Source of the DNA: Flavobacteriales bacterium
GTDB taxonomy: Bacteria > Bacteroidota > Bacteroidia > Flavobacteriales > Flavobacteriaceae
Length of the DNA stretch: 64,000 nucleotides
Direction of reading: 5' to 3'
Assembly: GCA_011524905.1 (NCBI GenBank)
Contig: WTJI01000039.1
Span: forward strand, 1 to 64,000
The notes under the pieces were generated by a model. It was given only the letters and a program-made list of their open reading frames with translations, made no database searches and had not been told where the DNA came from. This document shows positions 7,959-19,293 of the stretch, one piece after another. Position numbers and translations under genes: made by a program. Position 1 is the stretch's first letter. Every line of letters starts with the position of its first letter.

Positions 7959-9728
7959 TTAAAGGGCTTCTTGGCTTTCCAAAAATTGGACTTGATGCAA
8001 TTGGGCGTAGTGCCCCTCCTCTATTTTAAGCAGTTCGCTATGGGTTCCTATTTCAACTATTTGTCCCTTTTCCATGACGATGATCCTATCGGCATTTTTG
8101 ATGGTTGCCAGTCGGTGGGCGATGATCAGAGAAGTTTTATTTTGGGTGATCTTTTGGGTAGCTTTTTGAATCAATTCTTCAGAATGAGAATCGATTGAAG
8201 CGGTTGCTTCGTCCAAAACTAAAATACTGGGCTGCGCCATATACGCTCTGAGAAAAGCAATCAATTGTCTTTGCCCTGATGAAAGCATGACGCCCCTTTC
8301 TTTGACATTGTAATGATAACCGCCTGGCAAACTAGCAATAAAATCATGTACACCAATCTCCTGGGCTGCTGCTTTTACATCGGCTTCTGTAATAGCTGGA
8401 TTTTGTAGAGTTATATTCTTAAAGATCGTATCGGCAAATAGAAATACATCTTGTAAGACCACCCCCACATGCTTTCTTAAATTATCTAAGGTATAATCAT
8501 TAATGGAAATGCTATCAATGCTTATTTTTCCAGAATCAATTTCATAAAATCGCGATAGTAAATTGATTAAAGTTGACTTTCCCGCACCCGTAGCACCAAC
8601 AATAGCAACTGTTTCCCCAGGGGCAATGGCTAATGAAACCCCCCGCAGTACTTCTTCGTTCGGCACATATGAAAAGTGTACGTTTTCAAATGTTATAGCC
8701 CCTTGAATCGTTTCTTTTTCGGCGGTTCCTTCATTTATAATCGCTTGCTCGGTTTCCAGAATAGTAAAAATCCGATCAGCTGCCACCATTCCCATCTGTA
8801 GGGTATTGAATTTGTCGGCTATTTGACGCAAAGGGCGAAACAACATTTGAGACATTTGTATGAATAAAAAGATCACCCCAAGCGAAACCGTACCGCCTGT
8901 AGCGACGTTAATCCCGCCATACCACACCAACAATCCAATAGTTATGGAGGCGGATATTTCAGCTACAGGAAAGAATATAGAATTAAACCACACTGTTTTA
9001 AGCCATGCTTTTTTATGTTTGGTATTGATTGCCTCGAAAGCCAAATACTCTTGACGTTCTCTGTGAAAGAGTTGTACGATTTTCATCCCACTTATTCGCT
9101 CTTGAACAAAGGTGTTGAGATTGGCAACTTGCAAGCGAACTTCTTCAAAAGCCTTTTTCATTGATTTTTGAAATTGACGCGTCGCATAAAGAATTACAGG
9201 TAAAACAGAGAAAACAATTAAAGATAACTGCCAATCAACCACGAGCATCACTACGATAACCAGAAGCATTTTCAGTAAATCGGCGATGATCATAAATAGC
9301 CCTTGCGAAAAGATACTCGCAATCGTTTCTATATCGTTCACAGATCGGGTGACCAATCGACCCACGGCCGAGGTGTCAAAATAGCGCATTTTAAAGCCGA
9401 TGATCTTTTCAAAAAGTGTGGTACGCAATTTTTGAATAACGTTTTGTCCCAACCAATTGGCATAGTAAACGAAAATAAACTGAAAAAGTACTTCGAGTAA
9501 CAATGTGAGTAACATAAGTCCCACCAACAATTGCATTCCCTCGAAGTCCTTGGGGGTGATGTAGTCATCCACAGTTACTTTAAGTAAATAGGGCGTCAAT
9601 GTAGAAAAGACTGAAAGTAATATAGCCGATAACATGACAAAATAGAAAACCAACAGATGGGCATTCACAAAATGCATGAGTTTGCCAAACAAGGCACGAT
9701 CAAATATTTTGGAACTCTTTTTGGTCAT
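7959..9728 (-). CDS. ABC transporter ATP-binding/permease protein (MsbA-like exporter)
   Basis: TM domain plus Walker A GATGAGKST, signature SSGQRQLIAFLRA, Walker B ILVLDEATASID. Confidence 0.93.
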   Translation of the reverse strand: MTKKSSKIFDRALFGKLMHFVNAHLLVFYFVMLSAILLSVFSTLTPYLLKVTVDDYITPKDFEGMQLLVGLMLLTLLLEVLFQFIFVYYANWLGQNVIQKLRTTLFEKIIGFKMRYFDTSAVGRLVTRSVNDIETIASIFSQGLFMIIADLLKMLLVIVVMLVVDWQLSLIVFSVLPVILYATRQFQKSMKKAFEEVRLQVANLNTFVQERISGMKIVQLFHRERQEYLAFEAINTKHKKAWLKTVWFNSIFFPVAEISASITIGLLVWYGGINVATGGTVSLGVIFLFIQMSQMLFRPLRQIADKFNTLQMGMVAADRIFTILETEQAIINEGTAEKETIQGAITFENVHFSYVPNEEVLRGVSLAIAPGETVAIVGATGAGKSTLINLLSRFYEIDSGKISIDSISINDYTLDNLRKHVGVVLQDVFLFADTIFKNITLQNPAITEADVKAAAQEIGVHDFIASLPGGYHYNVKERGVMLSSGQRQLIAFLRAYMAQPSILVLDEATASIDSHSEELIQKATQKITQNKTSLIIAHRLATIKNADRIIVMEKGQIVEIGTHSELLKIEEGHYAQLHQVQFLESQEAL

Positions 9729-10526
9729 TTACGCGGGCTTGTAGTTTTCTGGATAAACAATATCGGTCAAGTACAGTCCTTGTGCAGGGACCGAAAACCC
9801 TGCTTGGGATCGATCTTTGGAGGCGATGGTTTCGGCTAATGATTCCAATGGTCTTTTTCCTTGTCCTATTTCTATAAGTGTACCAACGATGGCTCGAACC
9901 ATATTACGCAAAAACCGATCGGCACGTATGGTAAAGATAAGTTCATTTTGATGGCTTTCCCAAGCGGCGAAGTCTATTTTACAAAGAAATGTTTTAACAT
10001 CCGTATGGACTTTAGAAAAACACTCAAAATCTTCGAACTGCAATAACATTTGCGCCGCTTTGTTCATTTTATCTACATCCAAAGCCCCTTTCAGATAATA
10101 GTGATAGGGGTATCGGAATGGATCTTTGGTCAAAGAAACATGATATTGATAGGTGCGGGATAGGGCATCAAAACGGGCATGGGCTAGCCGGGGCACTTCA
10201 TAGACCTGTTGAAATGCAATCGCAGTATCAAAATACTGATTGAGAAGGAAAGTGAAGTTCTGGGGTACATTCGCTGGATAGTCAAAATGGGCAACCATAC
10301 ACCTAGCGTGAACGCCAGTATCTGTTCGTCCAGCTGCCGTCAGTACAATAGGGGCTTTTAAAAGGGTCGAAAAGCCCTCTTCCATTGCCTGCTGAACACT
10401 TATTGCATTGGGTTGCTTTTGCCAACCGTGAAAGGACGCCCCATTGTAGGAAAATCGAACAAAATATCGCAAACAATTTTTTTTGTAAATATATCGTTTA
10501 TTCTGAAAGCTTTTTAAGCGTTTCAT
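9729..10526 (-). CDS. truA: tRNA pseudouridine synthase A
   Basis: FSYNGASFHGWQKQPNAISVQ, AAGRTDTGVHA, RADRFLRNMVRAIVGTL. Exact start uncertain. Confidence 0.93.
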   Translation of the reverse strand: MKRLKSFQNKRYIYKKNCLRYFVRFSYNGASFHGWQKQPNAISVQQAMEEGFSTLLKAPIVLTAAGRTDTGVHARCMVAHFDYPANVPQNFTFLLNQYFDTAIAFQQVYEVPRLAHARFDALSRTYQYHVSLTKDPFRYPYHYYLKGALDVDKMNKAAQMLLQFEDFECFSKVHTDVKTFLCKIDFAAWESHQNELIFTIRADRFLRNMVRAIVGTLIEIGQGKRPLESLAETIASKDRSQAGFSVPAQGLYLTDIVYPENYKPA

Positions 10527-10878
10527 TGATAGCTAGAACAACAGCCCTGGCTTCCTTGCGTCTACTGGTATAAAAAACATAAGTGTCTGCACCCATTCGA
10601 TTGACACGCACCACATATAAACACTTTCCATAAAGGACTATACAAATCAAAAAAATAGACATCAAAATAAAACTCAAAACAGGATACAGGGAGGTCTCCA
10701 TTTGATTCAAAACCAGATAAATAAATACTTGCATCAACAAAATAAGAGCCGAAATAAAATAGAATATGTGATTGACCCGTTGAATTTGGGCTGAATAGAT
10801 TTCCTTATAATAAATTTTTCTTTCAATGAATTGCTGATCGACACAAAACACCAGGTGGTTGGACTCCAAGGTCACCAC
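10498..10878 (-). CDS. Small two-TM membrane protein of unknown function
   Basis: 126-aa ORF with two hydrophobic segments (FYFISALILLMQVFIYLVL; SFILMSIFLICIVLY); overlaps the truA 5' end. Confidence 0.65.
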   Translation of the reverse strand: MVTLESNHLVFCVDQQFIERKIYYKEIYSAQIQRVNHIFYFISALILLMQVFIYLVLNQMETSLYPVLSFILMSIFLICIVLYGKCLYVVRVNRMGADTYVFYTSRRKEARAVVLAINETLKKLSE

Positions 10879-10938
10879 GGATTTGTGATGCGAAGAAGAA
10901 GTGAATTTTTTTTTTTACAAACGGGATATGAAGTTGAC

Positions 10939-10968
10939 TTTGCCATAACGTAAGTAGGTTTATATTTG
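10939..10968 (+). promoter_or_regulatory. Bacteroidota-type promoter upstream of the metallophosphoesterase gene
   Basis: TTTG (10939-10942), 18-nt spacer, TATATTTG (10961-10968), matching TTTG-N~19-TAnnTTTG; ATG 23 nt downstream. Confidence 0.6.
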
Positions 10969-10990
10969 GGTTTATAAATGTACGGTATTT

Positions 10991-11494
10991 ATGGTAAAAA
11001 TCGTCTTGCTTTCCGATACCCATAGCTATTTGGATGCGGCCATTATGAATCATGTTGAATGGGCCGACGAAGTGTGGCATGCCGGCGATATCGGTTCTTT
11101 GGCTGTTTTAGAAAAATTGGAGCAGCAGCGTAAAACAAGAGCTGTCTATGGAAACATTGACGGACAACAAATCCGTAGCGCCTGCCCTGAGAATCAAATA
11201 TTCAACTGTGAAGATGTTCCAGTCCTCATACGACATATTGGAGGGTACCCTGGTCGATACAATACAACAACAAAAAAGTTACTTACGCAGTACCAACCCA
11301 AGCTCTACATCTGTGGGCATTCACATATCCTAAAAGTACAAAATGATGCCCAACGGCAGCTGCTACACATGAATCCAGGTGCAGCGGGTCGCAGCGGTTT
11401 TCACACCATCAGAACGCTATTGCGTTTCACCATTACAGGCGATGCTATCGAAAACTTGGAGGTTGTTGAGCTTGGTCCACGCAGCAAAGGCTAA
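10991..11494 (+). CDS. Metallophosphoesterase (YfcE/MJ0936-like phosphodiesterase)
   Basis: VLLSDTHSYLD, HAGDIGS, VYGNIDG, ICGHSHILKV, HMNPGAAGRSG. Confidence 0.9.
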   Translation: MVKIVLLSDTHSYLDAAIMNHVEWADEVWHAGDIGSLAVLEKLEQQRKTRAVYGNIDGQQIRSACPENQIFNCEDVPVLIRHIGGYPGRYNTTTKKLLTQYQPKLYICGHSHILKVQNDAQRQLLHMNPGAAGRSGFHTIRTLLRFTITGDAIENLEVVELGPRSKG

Positions 11495-11883
11495 CGAATG
11501 CGATCAATGGAACGCACCAAGGCTTCGTCTTTTTTGATGGCCAAATAGGCCATCACTATACTAACAATGCTGAGTCCATCGGATCCCAACAACAGTTCAC
11601 GCTGCCAAACAAAACCTTCACTGAGCACACCAAAAAATGTAACCACTACTAGCCCGATCAATACCAATAAGGCCAATAAACAAAGTTTACATTGAAGGGG
11701 ACGTCTTTTGAAAAGCAAGATGATGAGGAGCAGCAGCAACGCCAAACCCGCAGAAACAAAATGGTAGGAATAGGCGTCCAATCCTTGGAAGTTGATGAAT
11801 TGCATCTGGGTGGCATAAAGGGCAGTAAGTAGTTGTAAAACAAAAGCTGCCAGTAGATAGAGCGTCTGCTTGCGTTGGATCAT
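11491..11883 (-). CDS. DUF4293-like four-TM membrane protein
   Basis: [22 protein letters not shown]...[17 protein letters not shown]; pattern of the flavobacterial DUF4293 family; adjacent to rho. Confidence 0.75.
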   Translation of the reverse strand: MIQRKQTLYLLAAFVLQLLTALYATQMQFINFQGLDAYSYHFVSAGLALLLLLIILLFKRRPLQCKLCLLALLVLIGLVVVTFFGVLSEGFVWQRELLLGSDGLSIVSIVMAYLAIKKDEALVRSIDRIR

Positions 11884-11999
11884 ACTGCAAAAATACATTT
11901 AATTTGAACGGTGATTCAAATTTAATTCGTAATATTGACACCGCAGTACAAAATCTTTTACTGCACCTTTCCCCAGCATTCCTTATTATTCAATCACAT

Positions 12000-13565
12000 A
12001 TGTACGAAATTGCTACGTTAAAAAGTAAAAAGCTAACTGAGCTGCAAGAAATGGCCAAATCCCTTGGTGTCAAAAGAATCACAGGCCTAAAAAAACTAGA
12101 CCTGATTTATCAAATCATTGATTTTGTCTCTGCCAACCCACAAACCCTATCGGCTAAGGAAACAAAGAAAGACAAATCATTTTCTGCCCGCCCTAAACCA
12201 CAAAAGGAGGGCCGAAAAAATAAGCCCGATGATGCAGCAGCCAAAGACCAACAAACCGCTTCAAAACCCGAAACGGAGCAAAAGGAAAACATGGCAAGGG
12301 AAGTCGATAAACCCCAACAAAAAACAGGCCCACAGCATCCCCACCACAAGCAAGGAAAAAACAAGCACAAAAACCACCACAAAAAGCAGGGCGGAGACCC
12401 CAATCACAATAAAGACCTACGCAACAGATACAGAGAGCCAGATTTTGAATTTGACGGCATCATTCAAACAGAAGGCGTCCTTGAAATGATGCCCGAGGGT
12501 TATGGCTTTTTGCGCTCATCCGACTACAACTACCTCTCCTCCCCCGACGACGTGTATGTTTCCCAATCCCAAATTCGTCTTTTTGGACTCAAAACAGGAG
12601 ATACGGTTTTAGGAACTGTTCGACCCCCGAAAGAAGGCGAAAAATATTTCCCCCTCATCAAAGTGGATAAACTCAACGGATTGGATCCCAAAGTAGTGCG
12701 CGATCGCGTCTCTTTTGAACACCTAACCCCGCTTTTCCCCGAAGAAAAATTTAAACTGGCCGACAAACAAAGTACCATTTCGTCACGAATCATTGATTTG
12801 TTTTCGCCGATTGGTAAAGGTCAAAGAGGAATGATTGTTGCCCAACCCAAAACAGGGAAAACCATGCTGCTCAAAGATATCGCCAATGCCATTGCAGCCA
12901 ATCACCCTGAGGTGTACCAATTGATCCTACTAATCGACGAACGTCCCGAAGAAGTGACCGATATGCAACGCAATGTTGACGGAGAGGTCGTGGCATCAAC
13001 TTTCGACGAACCGGCCGAACGCCACGTAAAAGTGGCCAATATCGTTCTTGAAAAAGCCAAACGATTGGTCGAATGTGGTCATGATGTTGTCATCCTTTTG
13101 GACTCGATTACCCGACTGGCAAGAGCCTACAATACTGTACAACCGGCCTCGGGAAAAATTCTTTCCGGTGGGGTCGATGCCAATGCATTGCACCGTCCCA
13201 AGCGATTCTTTGGGGCCGCCCGAAAAATTGAAAATGGGGGGTCGCTTTCTATTATCGCCACCGCCCTTACTGAAACGGGCTCCAAGATGGATGAAGTCAT
13301 TTTTGAAGAATTTAAGGGAACTGGAAACATGGAACTGCAACTCGATAGACGCATTTCCAACCGACGTATTTTCCCAGCCATCGATTTGGTGTCTTCCAGC
13401 ACCCGTCGCGATGATTTGTTACTCGACGAAAATACAGTTCAACGTATGTGGATCATGCGAAAATACTTAGCCGATATGAATCCCGTAGAAGCAATGGAAT
13501 TTATCAATGATCGCTTTAAACGAACCCAAAACAACGAAGAGTTCCTGATCTCTATGAACTCTTAA
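12000..13565 (+). CDS. rho: Transcription termination factor Rho
   Basis: [25 protein letters not shown]-terminus; [43 protein letters not shown]. The in-frame upstream extension (11904) lacks Rho similarity. Confidence 0.97.
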   Translation: MYEIATLKSKKLTELQEMAKSLGVKRITGLKKLDLIYQIIDFVSANPQTLSAKETKKDKSFSARPKPQKEGRKNKPDDAAAKDQQTASKPETEQKENMAREVDKPQQKTGPQHPHHKQGKNKHKNHHKKQGGDPNHNKDLRNRYREPDFEFDGIIQTEGVLEMMPEGYGFLRSSDYNYLSSPDDVYVSQSQIRLFGLKTGDTVLGTVRPPKEGEKYFPLIKVDKLNGLDPKVVRDRVSFEHLTPLFPEEKFKLADKQSTISSRIIDLFSPIGKGQRGMIVAQPKTGKTMLLKDIANAIAANHPEVYQLILLIDERPEEVTDMQRNVDGEVVASTFDEPAERHVKVANIVLEKAKRLVECGHDVVILLDSITRLARAYNTVQPASGKILSGGVDANALHRPKRFFGAARKIENGGSLSIIATALTETGSKMDEVIFEEFKGTGNMELQLDRRISNRRIFPAIDLVSSSTRRDDLLLDENTVQRMWIMRKYLADMNPVEAMEFINDRFKRTQNNEEFLISMNS

Positions 13566-13767
13566 CTATCTATTTTTTTGGTAAATTATTTACTATTCCA
13601 ACACCAAATCACTCGGTTTTACCTATTTGTTTTTAGAAGTATTTAGCATCCCTGTAGTCTAAAAAATAAAAGTCAGACAGTTAAATGTCTTTCCAACAAC
13701 AAGGGTCAACACATGAAATGCGATTTTACATGAACAAATGCAAGATATAATAGGGCTCAAGCTAGGG

Positions 13768-13812
13768 CAAAAAAAAACCATCTCAATAGAGATGGTTAAA
13801 AGTTTTTTTTTG
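13768..13812. terminator. Bidirectional intrinsic terminator between rho and rpsT
   Basis: A-run, AACCATCTC-aata-GAGATGGTT hairpin, T-run, between convergent genes. Confidence 0.85.
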
Positions 13813-13820
13813 CGAAAAAC

Positions 13821-14072
13821 CTACAAAGCAGCAACGTGACGGGCCAACTTGGATTTTAGGTTGGCAGCTTTGTTGGCGTGAATAATGTTCTTTTTAGCCA
13901 GTTTATCCACCAGGGAAACCACCTGTGGAAAAAGCTTGTTGGCTTCTTTTTTGTCTGTAATACTGCGTAGCTTACGAACAGCATTACGGGCAGTTTTGTG
14001 TTGAAAACGGTTTCGAAGTCGTTTTCTTTCGTTCGAGCGGATGCGTTTAATTGCCGATTTGTGGTTGGCCAT
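13821..14072 (-). CDS. rpsT: 30S ribosomal protein S20
   Basis: [36 protein letters not shown]...[21 protein letters not shown]. Confidence 0.97.
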   Translation of the reverse strand: MANHKSAIKRIRSNERKRLRNRFQHKTARNAVRKLRSITDKKEANKLFPQVVSLVDKLAKKNIIHANKAANLKSKLARHVAAL

Positions 14073-14090
14073 AATATACGGTTTAAAAAG

Positions 14091-14162
14091 TAGCCCGTAG
14101 GGGAATCGAACCCCTCTTTCCAGGATGAAAACCTGGCGTCCTAACCGATAGACGAACGGGCC
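14091..14162 (-). tRNA. tRNA-Glu (TTC anticodon)
   Basis: GGCCCGTTCGTCTATCGGTTAGGACGCCAGGTTTTCATCCTGG...GGTTCGATTCC...ACGGGCTA; anticodon loop TTTTCAT. Confidence 0.96.
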
Positions 14163-14248
14163 AAATTCAACTGCACCAGGCAGTCTTATCTTTTAGCGCA
14201 GCAAAAATAGTTCTTTTTTACAGCCTACCAAAACCCAGTTAAAAAATT

Positions 14249-15727
14249 TTAATAGGCCTTGGCAAAAAGTACCCTTTGCTGGGAGGCTTTACCCGAGTAG
14301 ATACAGCTTCCTGGCTGGGATTCTGCCGCCAAAGGGATACACCGAATGGTGGCTTTGGTTTCTTTTTTGATGGCTTCTTCGGTCTCAGCCGTCCCGTCCC
14401 AATGGGCGGCTATAAACCCCCCTTTGGTTTCGAGCAATTCCTTAAAGGTTGCATAATCATCGACCTCGGTGGTGTGCTCGGCCCGGAAGGCTTTGGCTTT
14501 TTCAAACAATTGCTGTTGCATTTCGGCCAATAGCTGGGTAATATGCGCCGCCAAATCCGACAACTTGACAGTTGATTTTTCTAAAGTATCCCGTCGGGCC
14601 AATTCCACTTGCTCATTTTCTAAGTCTCGGGGCCCAATGGCCAAGCGAATCGGAACGCCCTTGATTTCGAAAGCATTAAACTTATAGCCGGGTTTAAATG
14701 CGTCGCGATTGTCAAAATCCACTGAAATATCAAGCGCAAAGAGTTCGGCCTTAATTTGTTCAGCAACAGCCGCAATGGCGACACGCTGTTCTTCAGATTT
14801 ATAGATGGGTACGATGCCCACTTGGATGGGCGCCAGATTGGGTGGGAGGACCAAACCATTGTCATCACTGTGGGTCATGATCAAGGCACCCATCAAGCGT
14901 GTTGACACACCCCATGAGGTGGCCCAAACATAATCGAGACCGCCTTCTTTGTTGGCAAATTTTACATCAAAGGCTTTGGCAAAATTCTGCCCCAGAAAAT
15001 GGGAAGTACCCGCCTGTAAAGCTTTTCCATCTTGCATCAAGGCTTCGATGCAAAAAGTTTCTTCAGCGCCAGCAAAGCGTTCGGAGGGCGTCTTGACCCC
15101 TTGAATCACTGGAATGGCCAAAAAGTTTTCGACAAAATCAGCATAAACTTGATTCATTTGTCGGGCTTCGGCCATGGCTTCTGCTTGGGTTTCGTGAGCC
15201 GTATGCCCCTCTTGCCATAAAAATTCGGCAGTTCGCAAAAATAAACGGGTGCGCATTTCCCAACGAACGACGTTGGCCCATTGATTGAGCAGTATGGGTA
15301 AATCACGGTAGGACTGAATCCAATTTTTATAAGTATTCCAGATGATGGCTTCACTGGTCGGGCGTACAACCAATTCTTCTTCCAACTTGGCTTGCGGATC
15401 CACACGAAGCTTGCCTGGTTTATCAGGGTCATTGGTCAATCGGTAGTGGGTCACAACAGCACACTCTTTGGCAAAGCCCTCTGCATTTTTTTCTTCAGCC
15501 TCAAAAAGACTTTTGGGAACAAACAATGGGAAATAGGCATTTTGATGCCCTGTCGCTTTGAACATCTTGTCCAATGCGGCTTGCATTTTTTCCCAAATGG
15601 CATAACCATAGGGCTTGATAATCATACAACCGCGCACGGCTGAATTTTCAGCTAAATCCGCTTGCACGACCAATTCATTGTACCACTTGGAGTAGTCAAC
15701 GCTTCTTGAAGTCAATTTTTTCGCCAT
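14249..15727 (-). CDS. proS: Prolyl-tRNA synthetase (archaeal/eukaryotic-like type)
   Basis: [20 protein letters not shown]...[36 protein letters not shown]...[18 protein letters not shown] track over-extends to 15853. Confidence 0.95.
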   Translation of the reverse strand: MAKKLTSRSVDYSKWYNELVVQADLAENSAVRGCMIIKPYGYAIWEKMQAALDKMFKATGHQNAYFPLFVPKSLFEAEEKNAEGFAKECAVVTHYRLTNDPDKPGKLRVDPQAKLEEELVVRPTSEAIIWNTYKNWIQSYRDLPILLNQWANVVRWEMRTRLFLRTAEFLWQEGHTAHETQAEAMAEARQMNQVYADFVENFLAIPVIQGVKTPSERFAGAEETFCIEALMQDGKALQAGTSHFLGQNFAKAFDVKFANKEGGLDYVWATSWGVSTRLMGALIMTHSDDNGLVLPPNLAPIQVGIVPIYKSEEQRVAIAAVAEQIKAELFALDISVDFDNRDAFKPGYKFNAFEIKGVPIRLAIGPRDLENEQVELARRDTLEKSTVKLSDLAAHITQLLAEMQQQLFEKAKAFRAEHTTEVDDYATFKELLETKGGFIAAHWDGTAETEEAIKKETKATIRCIPLAAESQPGSCIYSGKASQQRVLFAKAY

Positions 15728-15820
15728 AATTTTTTTGGCACAACTTTTGCCAATATTGTAATTAGAATTAAGGAAGTGCACAAAACTAGTCTTTTTGTGG
15801 CTTTTTGTAAAAGGTTGATT

Positions 15821-17011
15821 ATGGAAGCAAGAAAAAAAAGAATTCGAGGACATGTATTTAGCGGTTTGGCCCTAGCTGTTTTGAGTTGGCAATGTGGTTC
15901 TTTTCAAGGGGTTTCCTACTATCAGAGCGACGGGATCTACAACGATGCGCCCTTGGTGCAACAATCCACACCACCGACTAACAATACAACCAATCCACAG
16001 TCGAATGCAACAGCTCGCCCTGCGTCCGTGCAACCCGGTCAAAGCAGTTATTACCAAAACTACTTTCAAAACCTAAGTGACGAGTACACCTCGACACCAG
16101 ACACCAATGCCGTGTTCGTAGATGTTGACGGGTATGCCAGTGCCACACCAAACAACCAGCCCTGGGGAAGTCAGCCCAACAAAACAGAAATTTATCTCAT
16201 CCAAAATCGACCATTTAACCCCTTCTTCCTGAACAGGGGCTGGGGCTGGAATCGATTTGATTTTTGGCAATTCAATCAACCCTGGTTTGGATTCAACAAT
16301 TGGGGCTGGGGCATGCAACCCTATTGGGGATGGGCAGGGATGCAGTCCTTTTACAGTCCGTTTTGGGGTGGTTTCTATGGCCCACAACCCTTTTACAACC
16401 CCTACCGCTGGTATCGACCTTACCGCTTTCGGTCCAGACAATTTAGAAATTTCAACAATGGCCAAAGAGGTCGCTGGAATCTACAACCCCAACGCTATTC
16501 GAGAGTGGCAAGTCAACGAGGAGAAAAAACGTATCGCGGAACCAATAACGATGGCAGTCGGGCAACAGAAGAGCGGAAAAGCGAGACCAGAACACGAAAT
16601 AAAAACACTACCCCATCGAATGTGCGATACAACGTAGGCCGCAATTTGTATTCCATCGGCTATGACCGTATCCCAGCCAATTTGGGCAGGGTCAGGTCTA
16701 GTATACCTGCCGTTGGCAATAGTAATGCGCCGTCAGGAGCTTCCAACCGTGCTATACCAAACGGTTACAGTCAAAGCCGAAACAGAAGTAACTATGGGAC
16801 TTCCTCCTCTCGCACAAGAAACAGTCAGGGGCGAAACCGCACCAGTAGTCGTAATAGCAATTCATTTAAAACGCCTACCAAAAACTACACCAATAACCGG
16901 TCGTACAGTACGCCCAGAAGCAGTTCTAGGTCCTACAGCAGTCCTCGCTCAAGTGGTGGCAGACGTTCTTCAGGCGGGCGCAGTGGTGGCAGGAATCAAC
17001 AATCACCCTAA
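15821..17011 (+). CDS. Low-complexity aromatic/Asn/Gly/Pro-rich then Arg/Ser-rich exported protein, unknown function
   Basis: N-terminal hydrophobic segment ([15 protein letters not shown]), block [34 protein letters not shown]..., C-terminal [31 protein letters not shown]. Confidence 0.75.
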   Translation: MEARKKRIRGHVFSGLALAVLSWQCGSFQGVSYYQSDGIYNDAPLVQQSTPPTNNTTNPQSNATARPASVQPGQSSYYQNYFQNLSDEYTSTPDTNAVFVDVDGYASATPNNQPWGSQPNKTEIYLIQNRPFNPFFLNRGWGWNRFDFWQFNQPWFGFNNWGWGMQPYWGWAGMQSFYSPFWGGFYGPQPFYNPYRWYRPYRFRSRQFRNFNNGQRGRWNLQPQRYSRVASQRGEKTYRGTNNDGSRATEERKSETRTRNKNTTPSNVRYNVGRNLYSIGYDRIPANLGRVRSSIPAVGNSNAPSGASNRAIPNGYSQSRNRSNYGTSSSRTRNSQGRNRTSSRNSNSFKTPTKNYTNNRSYSTPRSSSRSYSSPRSSGGRRSSGGRSGGRNQQSP

Positions 17012-17026
17012 CCTTAACCCCTCGCA

Positions 17027-18541
17027 ATGAAATTTTTTGTTAGCCTTAGTTTTATGCTACTGGGCGGTTGGCTGTCTGCCCAATCTGTAAGTGACGCCAT
17101 TCTGTTTACCCAGCAAGATTTAAACGGGACATCCCGCTATACTGGAATGGCAGGTGCCTTTGGCGCTTTGGGTGGGGACCTCTCAGCCATTGCCGACAAT
17201 CCAGCATCAGCAAGCGTTTTTTCTTATTCCGAAATGGGCATCAGTGCCTTCTTTAACAACAACGAAACAACAGCCTCCTACTTTTCAAACGCCACTACCA
17301 ACGACTTCAACAAACTGCAACTGCAACAATTCGGGTTGGTCTTTGTTTTGAAAAATACATCATCCAACAGCGACTGGACAAAAATAGCCTGGTCTTTTGG
17401 TTCCAAACGCATCGCCGACTTTTCCAATAAATTAAATGCGATAGGCAACAATCCGAACCAAAATCTAGGGGATTATTTTACCTACTATGCCGATGGCCTG
17501 GCCACCAAAAATATTGAAGTATTTGACAATGAAACCATCCCTGGTATTTACGAATATTTGGGTAATGAAATGGGCTATGGGGCGCAACAAGCCTTTTTGG
17601 GCTATCAAGCCTATGTAATCGATCCGCTATCAGATGATGAAAATAACACGATGTACCGCAGCGCCCAATTGGCGGGCCGAGTGGGTCACGATTGGGTTGT
17701 TGACCAACAAGGCCGCCACCAACAGTACAATTTTACTTTTAGCGTCCGCTACCGGGATTTTTTAGACATCGGGGCGGCCATCAACTCTCATAATTTTCGC
17801 TACGAACAAACTAATATTTTGACCGAAACAAGCGATGACACCAATAGTTCGCTACAAGAAGTTACTTTTGAAAATCGATGGGATACCTACGGGACAGGGG
17901 TGTCTGCACAAGTTGGAATCATTGCCAAACTGCAAAAAGCCATCCGCTTGGGACTGAGCTATCAAAGTCCGCAATATTTACGTTTTGAAGAAGAAGGCTC
18001 TCAAGCACTCATCTCTTCGGGATTGGTCGAGAACGAAACCATACAGACCGTGGTACGACCCGAAGTTATCAATACATATCCAGCCTATCGTATGCAACTG
18101 CCAGCTAAAGTAAGCCTCAGTATGGCTTATGTTTTCCAAGAAAAGGGATTGGTAAGTGTTAGCTATAGTTCCCGTAATCTGGCCCGTACACGATTCAATA
18201 CAGACTCACAAGCTTCTTACTTGGGTGGGCTGAATAATACATTAAATGAAACCCTTGGAAGGGTATCAGAACTGCGTCTGGGTAGCGAATGGCGAACGGG
18301 TCGTTTTCTTTGGCAGCTTGGGTATTGGACAACCAACAACGCCATGTCATCTATTAAAGATAACGATAGGGCCTATACAGCTGGTATAAATTTTGACTTG
18401 GCCGGAAATTTATTTGGTCTGAGTTGGGTTCAAAGCCAACAATATAGTCAACGCAATCTTTATCCCGTTGGCTTAACCAGTGGTGTCAGCTGGGAACAAA
18501 AAAGAACGCAGTTGTTTTTGACTTACTTATTTAAATTATAA
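17027..18541 (+). CDS. OmpP1/FadL-like outer membrane protein
   Basis: Signal peptide; SDAILFTQQDLNGTSRYTGMAGAFGALGGDLSAIADNPASASVFSYSEMG; beta-barrel pattern ending in aromatic/Leu strand (QLFLTYLFKL). Confidence 0.85.
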   Translation: MKFFVSLSFMLLGGWLSAQSVSDAILFTQQDLNGTSRYTGMAGAFGALGGDLSAIADNPASASVFSYSEMGISAFFNNNETTASYFSNATTNDFNKLQLQQFGLVFVLKNTSSNSDWTKIAWSFGSKRIADFSNKLNAIGNNPNQNLGDYFTYYADGLATKNIEVFDNETIPGIYEYLGNEMGYGAQQAFLGYQAYVIDPLSDDENNTMYRSAQLAGRVGHDWVVDQQGRHQQYNFTFSVRYRDFLDIGAAINSHNFRYEQTNILTETSDDTNSSLQEVTFENRWDTYGTGVSAQVGIIAKLQKAIRLGLSYQSPQYLRFEEEGSQALISSGLVENETIQTVVRPEVINTYPAYRMQLPAKVSLSMAYVFQEKGLVSVSYSSRNLARTRFNTDSQASYLGGLNNTLNETLGRVSELRLGSEWRTGRFLWQLGYWTTNNAMSSIKDNDRAYTAGINFDLAGNLFGLSWVQSQQYSQRNLYPVGLTSGVSWEQKRTQLFLTYLFKL

Positions 18542-18585
18542 GAAACCCTTAGCGTATCGCACGCACGCTTTATCCAATAAATCCG

Positions 18586-18593
18586 TAACTTTG
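18586..18593 (+). promoter_or_regulatory. Candidate -7 element for folE
   Basis: TAACTTTG matches TAnnTTTG 10 nt before the folE ATG; no convincing -33 element, so weak. Confidence 0.35.
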
Positions 18594-18603
18594 CAGGAGT
18601 TTT

Positions 18604-19293
18604 ATGACTATGAAAATAGAAAAAATCATCAACGACCCTACCCCTTACGACTTGGGCGAAGACCATTTGTCAAGTGCTATTGACACCCCACTCCGATCTG
18701 ACGCCTTCGATCTGAGTGACCCCGAAAAAATCAGTCGCATCCAAGAACATGTCAAAGAAATCTTGCTTACCCTTGGTATGGATTTAACAGACGACAGCTT
18801 GAAAGGGACGCCCAAACGTGTGGCCAAAATGTTTGTCAATGAACTTTTTGGTGGTTTACATCCCGATCGGAGACCGAGTCTATCGACTTTCGAAAATAAA
18901 TACAAATACAATGAGATGTTGGTTGAGAAAAATATCACTTTATACTCGACCTGTGAGCACCACCTGCTTCCCATCGTAGGTAAGGCCCACGTAGCCTATG
19001 TGTCTAATGGCACTGTCGTGGGGCTGTCTAAAATGAATCGTATTGTTGATTATTACGCCAAACGACCACAAGTGCAAGAAAGACTCAATCGACAAATCGT
19101 CAAGGAGCTGCAAAATGTTTTGAACACTGAAAATGTAGCTTGTGTGATTGATGCCAAACATTTGTGTGTCAATTCAAGAGGGATCCGAGACATCAGTAGT
19201 AGTACTGTTACGGGAGAATTTGGCGGTGTTTTTCAAGAAGAAGGTCGCAAAAATGAATTTTTAAAATACATCCAACTCGAGACAGAATTTTAA
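18604..19293 (+). CDS. folE: GTP cyclohydrolase I
   Basis: [47 protein letters not shown]...[12 protein letters not shown]. Confidence 0.97.
   Translation: MTMKIEKIINDPTPYDLGEDHLSSAIDTPLRSDAFDLSDPEKISRIQEHVKEILLTLGMDLTDDSLKGTPKRVAKMFVNELFGGLHPDRRPSLSTFENKYKYNEMLVEKNITLYSTCEHHLLPIVGKAHVAYVSNGTVVGLSKMNRIVDYYAKRPQVQERLNRQIVKELQNVLNTENVACVIDAKHLCVNSRGIRDISSSTVTGEFGGVFQEEGRKNEFLKYIQLETEF

Noticed and set aside
12110-12793. Antisense and alternate-frame ORFs over the rho insertion
   Set aside because: Caused by biased composition of the Lys/Gln/Asn/His-rich Rho insertion; Rho is the real frame.
16257-17030. Alternate-frame ORFs inside the aromatic/Arg-Ser-rich gene
   Set aside because: Compositional shadows; only the 15821-17011 frame has an exported N-terminus and fits gene spacing.
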